From Camarhynchus parvulus (taxonomy: Eukaryota; Chordata; Aves; Passeriformes; Thraupidae), in the NCBI RefSeq assembly GCF_901933205.1, contig NC_044600.1, forward strand, positions 9,958,501 to 10,022,500: a stretch of DNA of 64,000 nucleotides, read 5' to 3'. The translations under genes and the position numbers were made by a program. The notes below the pieces were generated by a model. That model was not told where the DNA came from, searched no databases, and saw only the letters and a program-made list of their open reading frames with translations. This document shows positions 27,950 through 41,510 of this stretch, one piece after another (the first letter of the stretch is position 1; every line of letters starts with the position of its first letter).

Positions 27950-28550
27950 TAAGGATTGCCTCAAACCTGGTGCAGGGTTTTGCACTCAGTCTTGTCCAAT
28001 TTCATGAGGTTTGTGCAGATTCACCTCTCCAGCCCACCAAGGTCCCTCTGCATGGCATCCCTTCCCTCCACCATCACCCACACCCCACAGCTCGGGGGCA
28101 CTGGCAAACCTGCTGAGGGTGATCCCACTGCTCATGTGGGGTTAACAAAGACGTTAAACTGCACTGGTTCCATTTCTGACCTGAGCAATGTCCCTCACTC
28201 CTCACTGGCTCCCACTTGGGCATGGAGATGTTGACAGCAACTCTTTAGTCCAACTATCCATCCAAGTGGTCCTTCTATCAAATCCATGGCTCTCCAGTTT
28301 GGAGACAAGGATGTCACAAGGACAATGTGAGATGCTTTGCATAGTTCCAGGCAGATGATGACAGCTGTTCCTCCCTTATCCACCAACACTGTAACCTTGT
28401 CATAAAAGGCCACCAAATTTTTCAGGCATGATTTGTCCTTAGTGAAGTGATGCTGGCTATCACCAATCACCCCCTTTTTTTCCATGTGTCTTAGCACAGT
28501 TTCCAGGAGGATTTGCTCCAGCATCAAAGGGAAACTGACCAGTCAGGTCT
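27950..28550 (-). pseudogene. CR1 LINE fragment: broken reverse-transcriptase region
   Basis: Minus-strand translation shows degenerate CR1 ORF2 reverse transcriptase: LLETVLRHMEKKGVIGDSQ, then HHFTKDKSCLKNLVAFYDKV, then VDKG. The block that normally reads like DLSKAFD is decayed to LELCKAS. Past an internal deletion near 28205-28215, further matches read TLSRFAS, where the family has FADD, and then a stretch like ERDAMQRDLGGLER. Both aspartates of the FADD catalytic box are lost and the frame is interrupted, so the copy is dead. It lacks the 5' end, ORF1, the endonuclease and the CR1 3' tail. It lies about 70 bp from the solo LTR. I recognise the family; the subfamily is not assigned. Confidence 0.85.
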
Positions 28551-28555
28551 TACTT

Positions 28556-31500
28556 CAATTTCCATGTCAAGCACTTGGCAAGATACACAGACAATGCTCA
28601 AGAGATACAGCATATTCCCAGTTCAAAGTGTTCCACAGGAAGTATTCAGCAAAGCCTGCTTCTAACAGAGGAGATGAAACAGAGCTACAGGTGAGATCCA
28701 CTGCACTGACAGGCACTTTGCAGATCAACCACTCAAAATGCAAACTGGATTAATTAGCAGTGTCCACCCTTAAGCAAGAGCCCTAGGAACCAAAAGATTG
28801 CATCTTTCTGGACCCATCAAAAGACTACAAACCAACCACTGTCTCCAACTGAGGCAGGAAAGCCAATGCACTGGAATAGATGAAAAACTGTAAAACAAAC
28901 AGACCTTTCTACATCTGGAATCTGAAGCACAAACTACACAGGAGATAAGCTGTGATTAACACCTTGTCAGGGGAGGGCAGCAGTGCAGGAGGATATTAAA
29001 GGGAAGGTTCTCATTTATCTCGGCAGTTTGTTTAGATGTAGATTTCTTTAATTTCTTTCCTTAAATCTTTAAAACCATTTGCCTGTTTGGGTTACCATAG
29101 ATAGATATCTTGACCTGTATTCTACCAAAAATCCCCTTTATTTAATGACTAACTGATTATTGTACAAGTCCTTCTGACGTGTAGGCATTATTATTTTACA
29201 AATGGATCCCACCAGCCTGTTCCCAGATGTATCATCTTCAGATTCAATAAGCTTCCTGCACAAACAAGAAATTGAATGGCCTTTGTCCTTATGAGCTAAT
29301 AGAAAATTAATTTTTTAGTGTTAATTTTTGGCCTTGGGCCAGTTGCCAAATGTTTAGGGCAGCTGCTACATCTATAGACAATACACACAAGTCAGAGATG
29401 GAAAGATCTATTGGGTTATTTCCTTTGACTACAAAATGATGAAGAACAGCAATCAATAATCACATGCTTGTCACATCCTCTGTAGTATATAATCAGATGT
29501 GTTGGCTGGTTTTTAACAACTACAGCCACAAAACCTCTACCACTTCATTTATTGCTTCATACTACTCTAAAACAAACAAGTCGGAAAAAATTAATAGTCA
29601 GTAGAAACATAATAGCTTTACAGAAGCAAAGACAGAGCCAATGCACCCATTCAGTCTGATCACCTTCACATGAGAACAAGTTTCAACCAGTGACCTCACA
29701 TTAACCCTCATAGCACAAGGGCTCCGAGTACTAAGTACGGTTCCTTGGAAAATTATTCCCATGCCGAATAACTACACTGCTTAGTAACTGCCTCTGATTT
29801 CATATCTAAGTTCTCAGACTGCCAGCTGCAGCCCCTGAGCCAGCGCTGCTGGGTGTGTGGCTCTGCTCTGCTGCGCGCGCCCCTGGTGACAACAGCATCC
29901 CCCGGGAGGTGAGACCCACAGAGCCCCTCCCTCCCTGCACCCCTAACTTGCTTCAATCGTCTGAGTAACTCAGACTTTCTCTATAGATTCAGGCCTTTTA
30001 CAAAAACCCTTTCCTTGAATAACAAGTCCCAAAGACAAAACTGCATTTTGCGCTGCTCTGAGATTCTTTGATGTTATACATGCCTGGTGTTGAAATGCTC
30101 AGAAGTGACTCATCTGAGAAGTGTTAATGACAGCTGCTATACTTCATAGTTCCTTGACAAGACACATGTACACATACAGCCCAAAGTAGCATTTGACTTG
30201 CTGGCTCCATTTATCTCATTTACTGGCCCTTAAGGCCCCTTTCAGCATTACTGCTTTTCAAAGTAGCTCCTATTAAATATTTTATATTTGGTTACTATCC
30301 CACACACTGAATTTCATTCAATTTGCTGTGTATCCTTCTGGATCTTTGAAATTTTCAGTCTTGACTTGTGTGTCAGGGATGATGCTTTAATGTCTGCAGT
30401 TTAAATATCAGATAAGAATCATATTTCTAACATTTCATGACAATTGCTCATAAGTATTTTTATGTCCCTAACACTGCATCATGTTATCATCCTCACATTT
30501 CAGATATTAAAAGCCCAGCAGCTAAATTTTAATACTGTAATAAACACCTATATTTTTTATAATTTAAAATTTGAAAATACTATATTTAAGTATATTTGGT
30601 AATTAATGCTTCAAAACATAGCCAACAGCAATAAAGGCAGCAAGTACCCCCTTTTAATAGTCTGTTTCATTCCCCTGTTTCAACTGCTACTACCCCTATG
30701 CTACAAAATACGGTGTGGGAAACAAAGGTATCAATAAATTAAAAATACAAAAACCAATTATCCTTGACATAATAAAATCTTCCTTCTGCAGAAACTAAAC
30801 AGTTATGCAAAGTCTGATCTGATACCACCTGAAAAACAGATAAGAATAATAAAGAAGTTCTTCCCAGTTAATAACAAAATTCTTTACTGAAGAGCTTTAT
30901 GCATATTACATGAGGCTTAGAATGAACCCATGGAAGATAAGAGATAAAGTAATCAATGTATATATAAGTATATATATACCATTTGGGCTCTTCAGGGGAC
31001 TGGCTCATCTTTTACCTGTACCTGTATAATGTAAAGTAACATAAGTCTTCATTTTGATGAGAATCTGTTAGCTTTCTTCTAATGCAAATAATAAAAATCA
31101 CTGTCTGGACGCATTGTTTGGGAGATTAGAAACCAGCCAGCTGATAAGGTTAACAAAGTTAACTAAGTCTTTGGTTATGTCCTGTCTCTATGACAGTGTG
31201 TTATTCTGATTTGGCTTATTTTTTACATTTTTCCTACTATTTCATTAACTGATAAAACTTCATTGCATATACTGAACATAGGTAAGCATTTCTAGTAATA
31301 GTAGACAACCTGCAAAGAAGAGGCAAACTGGTGTAATGAACACAGAGTATTTCGAAATGCTTTCAGTTCCACCCAGCAGAATGGAAGTAACTACGGCTTC
31401 CTCTATACTTTCACTACAGTTTATCATATTTCAGCCTCTGAAATAACAGCTCAATGAAACCATCATATTTTCTTTTAGGATGACTATAAATTTCAGTCAC

Positions 31501-34500
31501 AGTTACCAGTTTATCACAGAAGTGAGGTGACCCAGCAGCATGCCAGAAGCATGTCTCTAACTAATCCCCTGGGTGCCCTCACGTTAACAGAACAAGCTAC
31601 ATTTGAGAGAAAAGTCAAGAAACTAATTCAAAGATGAGGAATTTAGAAATGCCACTGAATTTGGTAGGTATTTATAATCAACCAGGTCAGATGAGCAGAA
31701 GGTTATTTCCTATTCCGCTAGTCTTAAGGAAATAAAATGGCCAATAAGAAAAAAACCCAAACCAACACTGAAATATTTATCATCTGTTTTCAGATGACTG
31801 CCTCTAAAACACATGTAGAGGAAATATTTTTAGAAGTAATTAAATAAAACAAACAGTGAGCCTATAAGAAAGACCTACTTGTGGTAGAGAATTGTCCCTG
31901 TTTGTCTTCTTCCTGTTCTGGTGACTCACTGTAAGCACCCAAAGAAGGGCCCACATTTGCAATTACCATCACAAGCTGCTGGGCAGAAGCCAGTTGAAGA
32001 ACTCTTCCAAATACAATTATTATTCATATGAAAAGGAGAAAATGCTTGACTGCCCTGTCAGCTGCTTTTTGGGATGTCTGCTTTTGTTGTATTTGCACAT
32101 TGATCAATACATTAAACCAAGAGAAGAAATTCTCTCAGCTGAGGAATTTTGCAACATTTTTCAAATTAACTGGAATTTTGATGTATTAGTTGTGCAAATC
32201 AATCCAAATGCCAACAACAAATTTACAGAGATAAACAAACTCCATGCTTTTTACCATTTCTAACTTGTGCAGCAATGGATTTCAGGACAAGCACTCACAC
32301 TTATGAGGCAAAAAGATACTGCCAGGCCTCAAAGTGTCTAAGCTGCTACAAGAAGCAGCTGTATTGAGGCAGAGCAGGTGTGCATTTACCACCTACCAGA
32401 ATAAGCAATGCAGCCATCTCCAAACTTGCATCCTAGAAGAGGTTGACAAGCACTTTAAAAGATCTTTCACTCTATCTCAGGAATATTAGAAAGTCCTCTA
32501 GTTCTCTAGGAATAATGGCTTTGCAAAATTGTACATGTATTTTAAAATTCATTTGACACCTCAGGTTTCCACTTCTTGAGTTGACTAAGCTGGTTTTTCA
32601 GCTTTATCAGAGTATCCCCACTCAAGGACTTCACTAACACCATCACTGAAATACATTGGTGTTCTCAAAGGACATAAAGAATCTTTAAGACAGGCAAGCA
32701 ACCAGAGAACATTACAGCAGGAAGGAGGGAAAGCAGCAGGATGGAAAGCTTCTGCCATGTATTTTCTGGCTGCTATGTTGTACACCTGAGCTAGACAACT
32801 ACACTCCAAAGAGTACTCAATTGCTGTTTTCATTTCTCTTCCATGGGCATATAAAACTTCAAATTCCATCATCACATGCTGAAAGGGCAGCAACAAGAGG
32901 GAGAGCCGGGCAGGAGACTGGGAGTGGGTTTTTGTGATATGGAAAACTTCTGCCAAAGATGATCATCAAAACATAATCTGAGCTGCCAAAGCCAACAATC
33001 CAACATCTCCACTTTGTGGACTGCCCCTCCTGCTCCCCAGCTGGCCAAGGCTCTGTTTCCACACTCAGACTCCTAAATTTCCCTGTGGGAACCCAGAACC
33101 TGAGCTCTGCCAGCTGTCCAGAGCCCACATCCACCTACACGAGTCCATGCACAGGAACTATTTTTTTTCATGACTGCACAAACCTGGAGCTTTGGAAGAA
33201 AATAATCTGAAACCATTTGAAAATGGCAACTCACTGCCATTTCTCTTACCAGAAGCTTCTTTCCATAAGAGTGGCTATGATTCAGTATCTCAAGAGCTCT
33301 TACTGAGCCCAAAAGAGAAACCTAACTGAAACTGCAGGATTTGATTTAGGCTTTCTGCAAAACCTGAAGGGACATGCAGTTTTTTTTTTCTTTTTCCCAA
33401 ACAGAAGGTAGTTAATAATTCAATCTAAACTGTTATAGAAGCAATGAATGAAAAAAAATTCTACACAGATTTATGCAAAAACTCAGTTGTTTTAGACTCT
33501 ACTTATTATAGCTATTTAACATTAATAAGCACTGTTTGAATTGCAAAGCAATTGCAAATAAATGTGTTTATTTTATTGCATGTACAGCTGTAGTATTGTT
33601 TTTGCCATTATTAGCTACCAAGCAATGTATAAGATAGCTAGAAGAAAACTCAAACAACTCCACTAGAGTTGACTGGTGAAGTACAGAAAAAGCTTTCTAT
33701 TTGATTTTGTATTAAAAAGAAATTGGATATCACAAGTCTAAAATGGTGATGCCAGAAAGATATTTTGAGAGAAATCACAGAAGACTGCCTTTAGAGAAAA
33801 GACGTCAACAAAAATGAGTGACTGAAATAATGTGGAGTACTTCAGACATGGACAAGAGGTACTAGGGATCAGAAATGAATTATTATGCTCTAAAATGAGC
33901 CAATAAAAATCGAACTGTAGTGCAGTAATCAGAAAATGTATTGGAAAAGAGATAGGTTATAAAAAGAAAAAGGAGCTTTCAAGTACTGTAGGCTATTAGC
34001 TACTACTGAGAAATCTGGATTCAGGAGATTGTATTTCTCAAAAAATATGCACACAACCAAACATAGCTGAATTTGCTGTTCAATAGGCAGTGAACTATAA
34101 AAATTAAAAAGATAGATTGGAGACAGAATTACAGGCTAAAATAAAAATAATCAATGCAACCATCAATAGGAGTTTTGAAATGAACCCTGTACTGGCTGAA
34201 CACACAACCACGCAGGCTTCAGGAAGAATGACTCAATTATGTTTTTCCCCACAGGCAAAGATATAAAAGATAGTTGTAGACACACTGAGCACATCAGAGA
34301 AAAGCATTTGGGCAGTGCCCCTTGTTGCAGAGGAAGAACTGCAATTCTGAAGGGTGAATAATTAGGGACACCCTGGAAGAAATCCATTTGGGCTCTGATG
34401 CCTTTGGCAGAGCAGCCCTGGCCCCTGCAGCCCCTGTGCCCACCAGCACATGATGCCCATAAACCGACACAAAATGAGAGGGAAGGTCTTCCTTTATCAA

Positions 34501-36694
34501 AGCAATGGAGAAGCACTGGAACAACTCAGCTGGGAGAGAAGAGGGCTGAGGATTTTTGAAAAAGGCACAATGTGCAGTCTAATTCTAGTCATATACGCTT
34601 CCTTATAAATATATATCATCTTCCTTATAAAAGGAAATTATGTAATATTCTGGGAAACTTTTTTGGCCTCAACAAAAATTTACAAGTACATAAAAAATAA
34701 ATTTCGAGATTTTCCCTTCACCAGGAGCTTTATTGCTTTACAGCAAAAGTTCCACCCCCATCTGTGATCAGCAGCATAACCTAAACCTCTCCATGGTAAT
34801 CAAAAGGTGCAAGCATCCACAAGTTGTTTTGTCATAAAGAAAATAACTGAGAAGTCTCTAGTGCTGAGCTGTAAATCCTGCATCACTCATCAGGTCCCAC
34901 TGACAGTGCACAGCCCATAAGCAGCTCTCTTACTCAACAATTCAAAGAGATTCAAGTAAGAGTCAATTCAAGCAAATTACATCAGATACTTTCTGATTGT
35001 GTAACTGGAGGTATGTTTATATCAAATTATGCAGAAAAACAAATTCCAAGCATGCATTATGACCCTGCCACATCTGCCACAGTAAAATAATTGCTGTAAA
35101 AGACCTTAGCTTGACTGGGCAATAACAAAGTTTGCTGTCTCAAAAGCACTGCTTGGGGGAAAATTAATAAAATAGAATGTTCTCAAACCCAAAGTGCCAC
35201 TTGACACTGATGTTGAACAAAGCAATGAGAAGGGCAGACAGGTCTGAACAACACTTACTCTGGTATGTATAAAAGGGGTGTATCAATATAATAACAATAA
35301 TATACATTTACTCAAAAATAATTGTAGGCAGAGAGGGAAAAAGTTTAAAAGCTACCTTGAAAGATGAAGTTAAACCCTTTCAATTAAACAGGAGGGAGAG
35401 TGCTAGGAACCATAATTAATACAACACACAGTCTAGAAATACCCTTAACTTTTGTCCCTTTGTTACCTGCCTTTGAGATCTTTTCACAAAGTTTCCAGCA
35501 ATAGAGATGAACAACCCTAACCTGATGTCCTAAGCCATCCCCACTTGCAGGTATTTCCTCCCACATGGATATCTTTTAGGATATGTGGTTTCATGGAATA
35601 AAACCCCATCCCCAGCTCCCCCTGTGGATCACCCAAGGCAAAGGAAGGGGGTTACTTCACAACACGTGGTTTGTGGTGCCCCAAGGGCTGCCCCAGAGCA
35701 GCTCCTGGCCAGAGGCTGACATGTGCTGCTCAGCTCAAAGCCAGAGCTGGGAACACGGTAAAAAAATCCACATTGCAGATCATCTGGGGTAGAAATTTAA
35801 GACAAAGAAAAAACCACTGGCAACACAATTAGTCATCAGAATATGTGAATCTGACTAAAATATTACTCAAAAACATCTGTAAGGGAAAAGCAGCAGCCTA
35901 CAGGAATTATTCAGTGCTCCTGAGCCCATATTCTAGAAGAGCTAATTGTACACATTTCCTCTTATGCTCATGTTACAAAGTATAGAGTGAGGGTATAGAG
36001 CTAGATAAGATTAAATGAACAAAATTAATATAGAAAATGCTGAGTTTAATTTCGTAAGCCATTTATATAAAAGCAAGTAGAAACAAGCAGCACTCAGATC
36101 TGCTTTATTCTGAAAAATGAACTCTAATTTCATATACAGCTTCTCATTCTTAACCTATTTTCTATTGCAGAAATTAGAAATTGGCTACTACATTTAGTAT
36201 AGCTTTCAGTTTTAGAAGACTGCAGCCATGGGCCACTGTGTTTACTCTAGATGAGGCAGTCACTATGTTTCTTCTAGATGAAAGCTACTTGCAACTATTA
36301 ATACTCCCCTTTTGTGAGACTTTTGTGAGATACGCTAATATTCGTAACCCTGAATAATACAGATTTATGCTGATCTTCATCTTACCCCCAAGCCCAAGAG
36401 GAAATGAAATACTAACAGATTTGAAAATGTTAGATAATACTTTCTCATGTAATTTAAACCACAATGAATTAAATGGGTAAAAATTAAAAAAAGGTTGGAA
36501 AGGAAGAATGAACAACCTTTCTCACCCATAAGACAACAATAAATTCTTAGATCTCACATCATCAAGAACAAATAATATTTAGATTAAACCTCGCTAGACC
36601 CTAAAATGGTAATTTGTCAGTATTTGTCACTTCTGTATCCATCCTGCACTCATTTGCTGGATCCCTTCTTATTTCACTTATGGTATTACAGTTC
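28556..36694. other. Unique AT-rich intron
   Basis: Apart from the CpG patch at 29.7 kb, no gene or repeat was recognised. Short GC-richer stretches at about 33.0-33.15, 34.4 and 35.6-35.76 kb carry only shadow frames. Confidence 0.55.
29700..29960. other. Small GC- and CpG-rich patch inside the intron
   Basis: Roughly ten CpGs in 250 bases, including CTGCTGCGCGCGCCCCTGG and CATCCCCCGGGAGG, within DNA otherwise near 35-40% G+C. It is too short for a classical CpG island and has no TATA box or recognised exon beside it. It could be an alternative promoter, a CTCF-like site (CGCGCGCCCCTGGTG has a partial likeness) or a GC-rich repeat fragment. Confidence 0.4.
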
Positions 36695-37112
36695 GGGCAA
36701 GTCAGAGGGAGCCCATGAAGATGCTCAGAGAGCTGGAGCTAAGGAGACAGGCTTGGGCTGGAGAAGAGAAGGTTCTGGGGGGATCTCAGAGCACCTCCCA
36801 GTACCTAAAAGGGCTGCAAGACAGATGGAGGGGGCATGGAATGACAGGAAAAGAGGGAATGGCTTTAAATTGACAGAAGGTGGGTTTAGAGGAGATATTG
36901 GGAAGAATTATTTCCCTGTGAGGATGGGGAGGCCCTGGCACAGGGTGCCCAGAGCAGCTGGCCTGCCCCTGGATCCCTGGAAGTGCTCAAGGCCAGGCTG
37001 GACAGGGCTGGGAGCATCCTGGGAGAGTGGGAGGTGTCCCTGCCCATGGCAGGGCTGGAACAAGATTATCTTCAAGGTTGCCTCCAACCCAAACCATTCT
37101 GTGATGTGGAAG
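36695..37112 (+). mobile_element. CR1 LINE 3'-end fragment
   Basis: The plus strand carries the typical avian CR1 tail. Landmarks in order are CTGGAGAAGAGAAGG, CAGTACCTAAAAGGG, GACAGGAAAAGAGGGAATGG, AGGGTGCCCAGAGCAG, CCTGGAAGTGCTCAAGGCC and GGAGGTGTCCCTGCCCATGG. It ends in CCAACCCAAACCATTCTGTG, the familiar CR1 3' terminus. It is 5'-truncated, as nearly all avian CR1 copies are. A 209-codon open frame crosses it (36606-37235) but is incidental. Confidence 0.92.
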
Positions 37113-37156
37113 CTCATTTGCTCATTTTTAACTCATTGTGGGGATGTAAAAGCTCC

Positions 37157-37158
<2 letters not shown>

Positions 37159-37187
<29 letters not shown>
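37159..37187. repeat. Uninterrupted T run of 29
   Basis: There are 29 consecutive T on the plus strand, starting 47 bases after the CR1 3' end. CR1 does not make poly(A) tails, so this is not explained by that insertion. On the TENM1 strand it is a 29-base A run. Such pure tracts are length-variable and error-prone in sequencing. Confidence 0.95.
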
Positions 37188-37192
<5 letters not shown>

Positions 37193-39744
37193 CATGCTGG
37201 TTGCCAGTATAAGGAACCAAATGAGAGTAACTTGATCTCATTTATCTAGCAACCTTAACTGTAGTCTTCCATAATCACAGTTCACAAGTTTTTCCTTAGC
37301 CTTATTTTCCACTAATGATACTCAACTTTCAGCTTTAAGCAGAACATCCAAAACTTTGATGAAAAACAGGTTCCAAATGATGGAAATGTCTACATTTTAA
37401 GACATAAAAGGAAAACCGATTATATTTCAAAATAACTACGAAACTAAACAAAGTAATTCCAAAGGACATACATACAAAATATGACTATAGGTTGTTTCTG
37501 TAAATCAGATTTCTGATCTCCTAAAACATTTGAAAATTTAACCAAAAGAGATGAGAAATAAACAACACTGTAAACTTAATAAAACAACATAAATAAAACA
37601 TCAGGACAGACATGCTGACTGTTTAGAATGGAACTGTTCCCAGCAACACACTTGTCCAGAGATGTCCTCCTGCAGAATTCACAGTAAATGCTCAATAAGA
37701 GAAAAAGTATTTTGTTCAGTGTTTGCCTGGTCTCATAAATGCTGTGAAATGAGCAGTCAGACAATCCTCACCCTCCTGCACTGCAGCACCCTGACAGAAA
37801 GCAGACACTTATCTGTCTACCCCATCTCAGTTTCCCCCCAGTGGCAGCCTAAATAAACTGAGTCCCAAGAATTGCACAATCACTGCAAAGTATTTTTGCA
37901 CTGTGAAGTATTTCTGGAGATAATTTTCCTTTGCATTCATACCCAGAATACTGAGAAAATAAAAAGGATTTAAATGAAAGGAGTGATAATTTATATTGCT
38001 GCTGGCTCCTCAAGGCGCATCCACTATACTTGCTGTATTACAAGGGAGGAAAGCCAAGAGATTTTTTTCCTGAGCCAATTTACTGATTTCTAGAATAAAA
38101 ATCAGACTTGACTCTTCTCCTCAAGTCTTCCTGCCTCCCCTCCTCCCCCACCATGAAAGAAAAAAAAATCATTCAGAGAAAACAATATTACACAACCTTG
38201 TACAAATGGACTGATAATTTTTACTATACTGTGGGAAAAGGTCATTTAGATTCTGGAATATAGAAAGTATTTCTGCTACATTCTAAACACTGTTTCATTA
38301 TCTTTAATGTAAGATTCTAAATACTGATATTTGTCTTTAAATTAGTGTTCATTGTGCTTAAAAGAGAACCACAAAAAAGGGAATGTTTTAACACCGTGTA
38401 ATGATTTTAAAAGACCACATGAAAATTGTAAAGATTAAAATAGCAGACATGCAGATGCAATGCCCTTGTTAGTCAGAAAAAGTAATAAAGATGGTAATTT
38501 TAAAAGGCAGAATTTCCCCCACAATACTGACAAAAAAGTCATTAGCTGAATTTCCATACATAAACAATTTCAGAAATGACTTAAATACTGGGGGCTCAAG
38601 CTCAAGACGTGCATGATATTGCAGCTGAGGCGATGCTGCAGTGCTTTCAGAAGCATCTCACACTTATCCAAGGCAATTTGGATAACTTACATGCTGCCTT
38701 TGAGACAGTAACATTTCCAGAGGAACCACTCTAAGGTCAACAAAAGCATCTTACACTCTGAACAACTGCAGCAGAGCAGCTCCCCTGTCAGTGGATATGC
38801 CAATGCTCCCCAAAAGACATTGCTGTGTTACTGCAGGGGCTCACATCCCTCCTTTCACTCTGAGGAGCTGCCTTTGAAACAACAGCAGAAGAAACCAACA
38901 TAAACACCATGTAAACACTAAAAGATCAAAAAAACCTTCACAACAAAAGCAACAGAGGTCTTTTATTAAAGGAAGGTAAGCAGCCCTTTTCTGTCAAATA
39001 TCTGAAAGTACCATAAATCAAATATCTGACAAGCTATAGCAAACTACAGAAGGAATTTCACTATGAGGGCTTTTGCATTTTATTGATGAGGTTGCCTTAA
39101 TCTATTAGGTGCCTTAAAAGATCTGATAGGCAGGAGTGTACAAACAGAATGGAATCCATACCACAACAAAAAGGCAAAATAAAGCATACAAGGAGCAAAG
39201 AGAAAAATATTAAATGACACAGAGGGAATGGGATTAAGACCAATATTTACCTTTATATTTTCAAGGCTACTTACACATATTTAACCTAATGGGTCTACTT
39301 GCAAATTCGTAATTCAATTTCTTAATTGCACCACTGTAAATAGAAAGTGACAGGACAGGAGCTAATGGATATACTTCAGCCATCATCATTAGAAACACAA
39401 TCCTGCATAGAGAGGCAGCCACATGCACACTTCTCAGAGCACGTATTGCTATTGTAATGTAGATGTTGGTAATAATTTCCTGGAGAAATGAGAAAGCCAG
39501 AGATCAGCTTAATGCCTGAGCTGTTTACAAAATAACAGTAAATAACAGCAACATTAATCACAATGCTGTCATTTCCTTACATTAAACACAAGACTTTTAT
39601 GAAGAGCCAGATCCAAGCCTAATTTAAACAGGTGTGAATTCACAGTAGGTCTATTGTCACACACCATAAATTAAATCAGAGCCTTGTCCTTAGCTAAATC
39701 CTCTCCATGTCTGCATAGCTACAGCATTCACAAAGCTGTGCTTC

Positions 39745-39900
39745 TCATACAGCATCAGCCATTGTAGCATTTCCTTTACAATTTAAGTATCTTCATCCCT
39801 TTAACAGATACTGCAAGGATACTGAATATGAAGTGCAAAGAACTAAGGTGACTTGTCCAAAACTCACCCATCTGCCCAGCAATCAAAATGAAAAATCCCC
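39745..39900 (+). repeat. Probable MIR-like relic
   Basis: TCATCCCTTTAACAGATACT, then GGATACTGAATATGAAGTGC, AAAGAACTAAGGTGACTTG and TCCAAAACTCACCCA parallel the MIR segment that usually reads like 'ACAGATGAGGAAACTGAGGC ... AAGTGACTTGCCCAAGGTCAC'. Divergence is high and the ends are not defined. Confidence 0.5.
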
Positions 39901-41031
39901 AGAGATTTAGGGACAGTCAAAAGCTCTGTTAAATGGATCACTGCTCCCAGGCTATAAAACAAATACTTAGATGAATTACACAAGAATAATCTTACATGTT
40001 TCTAGCTCATTAAACTTAGCTTTGATCTGTAACCTACTAAATTCTCTACTACATCTACTTATTAAAACATGGCTAATACTATTACCCCATCTTTGCAGCC
40101 TGCTGTTTAAAATGTTTGTTATTATTAGAAGTATTGTTTCAAATAGAATCTGATACCATATACTCATATTAAGAAAAAATTTTCCCAACACTTTAGGGTG
40201 GGCAAAAAGGAAAAATTGCATTTTTCCATGGCTATTTTTTCCCCTCTTGCTTTGCTTTTAACGAAACGAGTATGTTATTAAAAAAGTCCCCATACCAGAT
40301 CTCACTAGCACTCTAATGCTACATTGTATGACCAGCGGTATTGCAGCCTGTACTAAAACCCTAATTTCTTGCCTACAAATCTCAAAGAAGTCATTGTGAA
40401 CTACAGCTAATACCCAGTTGTCATAACATAATTCAGCCAAAGAAACTGAGCAGAAATCTGGATCCAAGATGAGTCTGCATTGCACAGTACACTCCTCCAG
40501 CACTGGGAATCCAGTACTCTCCTACTGGTTGTCACTGTGGTGTAGAGAAAGAGTAACTAATTGCATAAAAACATCTAAGTAGATGTCAGGAATGAGCCAA
40601 ACAAGTCAGACTTAAAAGTACATCAAAGCAATCTGACAAAAGAGGTTAAAAATTGTGTTGTTGTAGGAATGGCTGAAGTTCTACGCTAGCTCTCAGCTGA
40701 GACGTAGCAGCTAAAAGTAAAAAGAGTTGATGGCTGTGCAGATGTGCTAAATGCAGCTCAAAAATGGATTATGGCATGGCATAAATGCACTTGAGGTCAA
40801 ATTCATTGTGTCACAGCTGCATAGACATCCTGTAAAGGCAAACATAAGAATTGAATGAACAACAATGAGGAAGGTTATATGGACACAAAATGGACTGTGG
40901 GCTGCTTTTTAATACACTACCTAGTGTGGGAGGCAGATCTGTGTCAAACCATGTAATTTTAGGGATATATCTGGAGATCATGCTTTCTGTAGATCAGGTT
41001 TGTATCATCCTCTTCTTGACCACATACTCCA

Positions 41032-41058
41032 GAAAAACAAACAAACAAAAAAATAAAT
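41032..41058. repeat. (CAAA)n short tandem repeat
   Basis: Three to four CAAA units grading into an A-rich tail. Ordinary microsatellite. Confidence 0.8.
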
Positions 41059-41329
41059 TTGCCAGCTCGGTAACCCGGCAGATGAAAGCGCTGAGTTTGA
41101 TGTTCTGACACACTGCAGTGACAGATACCACTGTACCAGAGAACTGAGGGCAAGTGCAGTCTTCAATGGAATAAAGGAACTATTTTTGATATGGTTATTC
41201 TGTGGTGCTGTTGTCTGAAATTTACAGCCATATACCATAGAGTAACACTGTGTTTAAATGGAGCTATTTACACTGTACCAGGGATAAGCAATGGTCCCCA
41301 AGAAATTGGTCATTCATTTTGTGAAGTCA

Positions 41330-41510
41330 ATATATATTTTGCTTAGCCTCAGGCAAAGCTGAAGGCAGTCTGTGCCCTAATAGGCTATTATTATTTGCCA
41401 TTAACTTGACAACAATGAATGGGAACGTTGGTGTTTCATACAATCTGTTTAATGCTGCCAAAACAACCAGAGTGTGTTTTAACAGTGATTATGACAGAGT
41501 TGGTGTGTCT
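41330..41510. promoter_or_regulatory. Possible noncoding regulatory block
   Basis: This non-repetitive stretch has TAATAGGCTATTATTATTTG, GCCATTAACTTGACAACAATG and GGGAACGTTGGTG. CACAATG/ACAATG cores would suit SOX-type factors. Inference only. Confidence 0.18.

Noticed and set aside
28195..28527. 110-codon minus-strand frame as a gene
   Set aside because: It is the surviving part of a dead CR1 reverse transcriptase, not a host gene.
36606..37235. Open frame of 209 codons, the longest in the window
   Set aside because: It lies across a CR1 3' end, which is untranslated in CR1. It ends in a phenylalanine run from the T tract and has no recognisable domain.
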